Origin: Aquimarina megaterium XH134
GTDB lineage: Bacteria > Bacteroidota > Bacteroidia > Flavobacteriales > Flavobacteriaceae
DNA: 44,312 nt
Direction of reading: 5' to 3'
Assembly: GCF_000520975.1 (NCBI RefSeq)
Contig: NZ_JACB01000066.1
Location: 1 to 44,312 of the forward strand
Shown: positions 42,963-44,312 of the stretch, in pieces
Layout of the letters: each line of letters starts with the position of its first letter
How positions within the stretch are numbered: position 1 is the first letter of the stretch
Notes under the pieces: generated by a model
Database searches by the model: none
Seen by the model: only the letters and a program-made list of their open reading frames with translations
Told to the model about the DNA's origin: nothing
Made by a program: the position numbers and the translations under genes

Positions 42963-43445
42963 ATTAAAATTGGTTTAGTTAATAATTTGACTGCTGATTT
43001 CTCTAATAAACTCTTAATCAATTGGCGTTTCTGAAAGATTAACAATGCGTTATGTTTAAGAGGATTATTGTTTTCAAATTTATAATATGAAGACTAATAT
43101 TTGTATTTTGCTATAAATATTAGTGATTTTTATGGTAAAAATTAGTTTATGAAGTTTTTTTATCTTTTTATAATATGTATTACTACACTATTAAGTTTTT
43201 TTTCGTGTTAAAATTCTACTCATTTTTTGATAAAAGTAAGTGTATATGTGTTTTTAAGTTGATTTAATGTATTTAAAATGTTAATTTGATAGAAAATTCA
43301 CTTATAATTAGATTTTATGATTTGTTTCTTAAATATGAGTATATTTGGTTAAATAGATTGGATAAATGTATTATTGTGATAAAAAAAGCTTTGTTGTTAT
43401 AAAATAAAAGTATTTTTATCTGAATAGTGTAATAGTATAAATAAT
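42963..43445. other. Divergent intergenic region between susC and the Lrp-type gene, 483 bases
   Basis: Very AT-rich. Seen: on the minus strand TAAATTTG (43082-43075), a possible -7 element for susC with a roughly 100-base leader; on the plus strand TATATTTG (43340-43347), a possible -7 element for the Lrp-type gene. Neither has a TTG with the usual spacing. No ORF, repeat or hairpin is recognised otherwise. Confidence 0.45.
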
Positions 43446-43907
43446 ATGGAAATGTTAGATAACACAGACAAAACTATTTTGCGTATCCTTCAAAGAGATT
43501 CTAAAAAAACTGCGAAGGAAATAGCGAATCTTTTAAACTTAACTGTTTCTCCTATATATGAGAGGATAAAACGTTTAGAAAGTAAAGGGTATATAGAAAA
43601 ATATGTTGCAATTGTGAATAAAAATATGGTTGGTTTGCCCATTACAGCATTTTGCCAGGTGTCTCTACAATCTCATGGAGAATCATTTATTGATAAGTTT
43701 GAAAATCAAATAAAAAATTTGAAAGAAGTTCAAGAGTGCTTTCATATGGCAGGACAGGTAGACTTTTTGCTAAAAATAAATATGCCAAGCTTAGAAGAAT
43801 ATCATGAGTTTATGCGTTCTAAATTATCAAAAATTGATAATATCGGAGTCCTGAATACCACTTTTTCTTTAAAGGTGATTAAGCATACTTCAGAATATTA
43901 TTTATAA
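43446..43907 (+). CDS. Lrp/AsnC family transcriptional regulator
   Basis: A 153-residue regulator. HTH: DKTILRILQRDSKKTAKEIA and then NLLNLTVSPIYERIKRLESK; RAM/AsnC effector domain in the second half (GLPITAFCQVSLQSHGESF to KLSKIDNIGVLNTTFSLKVI). Family members usually sense amino acids. Divergent from susC, so a role in regulating the mannoside locus is possible but unusual. Confidence 0.9.
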   Translation: MEMLDNTDKTILRILQRDSKKTAKEIANLLNLTVSPIYERIKRLESKGYIEKYVAIVNKNMVGLPITAFCQVSLQSHGESFIDKFENQIKNLKEVQECFHMAGQVDFLLKINMPSLEEYHEFMRSKLSKIDNIGVLNTTFSLKVIKHTSEYYL

Positions 43908-43909
43908 AA

Positions 43910-43941
43910 AAACACCTGCACAGTAAAGTACAGGTGTTTTT
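43910..43941. terminator. Bidirectional terminator between convergent genes
   Basis: AAACACCTG (43910-43918) pairs with CAGGTGTTT (43931-43939). Runs of T follow on both strands. It lies between the Lrp-type gene and the T9SS protein, whose stops converge here. Confidence 0.75.
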
Positions 43942-43978
43942 ACAATTCTAATTAACTATGGTATAGTATAAACCGGTG

Positions 43979-44312
43979 TTAGCGCTTTATAAATCTATTT
44001 CTATATATGGTTTTTCCATATTGTTTTACAATTATAAAATACATTTTGCTTTCTAAATGATCTAGGCTTAGTTCGTTGCCTGAAGTTTTTTCTGTAAAAA
44101 TTAGAGCGCCTTGGGTATCATAAATTTCAAAAAGTAAAGAGGTGTTTTTTAAGTTTTGTGGTTTTACAAAAAGCAATTTATCTTTTACTGGATTAGGATA
44201 TGACTTTAAATTGAATGCGCTTTCAGGATTTTTGTTTTCTACTGTTTGAAGATTGCTTCGATTGTTACTACCGCAATCCAGATTCCATGGATAATCACCG
44301 TCGTAATCAAGA
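43979..44312 (-). CDS. C-terminal part of a secreted protein with a T9SS type A sorting domain (cut by the window edge)
   Basis: The reading frame is open to the right edge of the window; no start is present in the window. The visible end reads LDYDGDYPWNLDCGSNN, then SYPNPVKDKLLFVKPQ and continues to the C-terminal KTIYRNRFIKR. The YPNPV and the Gly/Lys-rich end are the hallmark of the type IX secretion sorting domain, so the protein is exported across the outer membrane. The main domain is not in the window. Confidence 0.85.
   Translation of the reverse strand, partial: LDYDGDYPWNLDCGSNNRSNLQTVENKNPESAFNLKSYPNPVKDKLLFVKPQNLKNTSLLFEIYDTQGALIFTEKTSGNELSLDHLESKMYFIIVKQYGKTIYRNRFIKR

Overview
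The window looks like a chromosomal segment of a marine-type Flavobacteriaceae (Bacteroidota), close to Aquimarina or its relatives in style. The genome is AT-rich. Promoters fit TTG-N~20-TAnnTTTG. There is a SusC/SusD polysaccharide locus, a type IX secretion sorting domain, the small ribosomal protein THX, and paired RHS proteins of the Bacteroidota type. No rRNA, tRNA, CRISPR array, transposase or integrase was seen. Genus-level assignment is inference.

Layout. (1) Positions 1-12211, almost all on the minus strand, form a polymorphic-toxin region. A two-gene RHS system (12211-8993 and 8980-4262) ends in a C-terminal domain with an L,D-transpeptidase-like H...SxGC motif and is followed directly by a lipoprotein that is the likely immunity protein (4259-3768) and a strong terminator. 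Beyond it lies an array of orphan toxin-tip and immunity cassettes (3566-127), separated by GC-rich repeats and by remnants of a conserved linker sequence, and partly decayed. (2) Positions 12572-17064 hold housekeeping and membrane genes: a uracil-DNA-glycosylase-like protein, ribosomal protein THX, a large nested palindrome, a membrane-anchored endonuclease/exonuclease/phosphatase-fold protein, and an NfeD-flotillin pair. Positions 17072-18320 hold a DUF1287 protein and an unknown membrane-anchored protein. (3) Positions 18461-25502 are a complete tryptophan operon trpEGDCFBA on the minus strand. Upstream of trpE there is an unannotated attenuator: a 20-codon leader peptide with three consecutive Trp codons followed by an intrinsic terminator. 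Every junction between the structural genes carries a repeat or palindrome, and one palindrome sits in frame inside trpF. (4) Positions 25510-26562 hold YceI and its likely MarR-family regulator. Positions 26800-28836 hold two thioredoxin-fold proteins and two rhodaneses. (5) Positions 28886-42962 are an alpha-mannoside utilization locus on the minus strand, in transcription order susC, susD, GH92, ROK kinase, sugar MFS transporter, GH92, ROK kinase. An Lrp/AsnC regulator (43446) is divergent from it. (6) The right edge cuts a secreted protein with a type IX sorting domain.

How the parts work together. In the mannoside locus, SusCD would bind and import glycans at the outer membrane, the two lipoprotein GH92 enzymes would release mannose, the MFS protein would carry it across the inner membrane and the ROK kinases would phosphorylate it. 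The trp operon is a self-contained biosynthetic unit controlled by ribosome-stalling attenuation. The RHS region looks like one expressed toxin system backed by a store of alternative tips and immunity genes.
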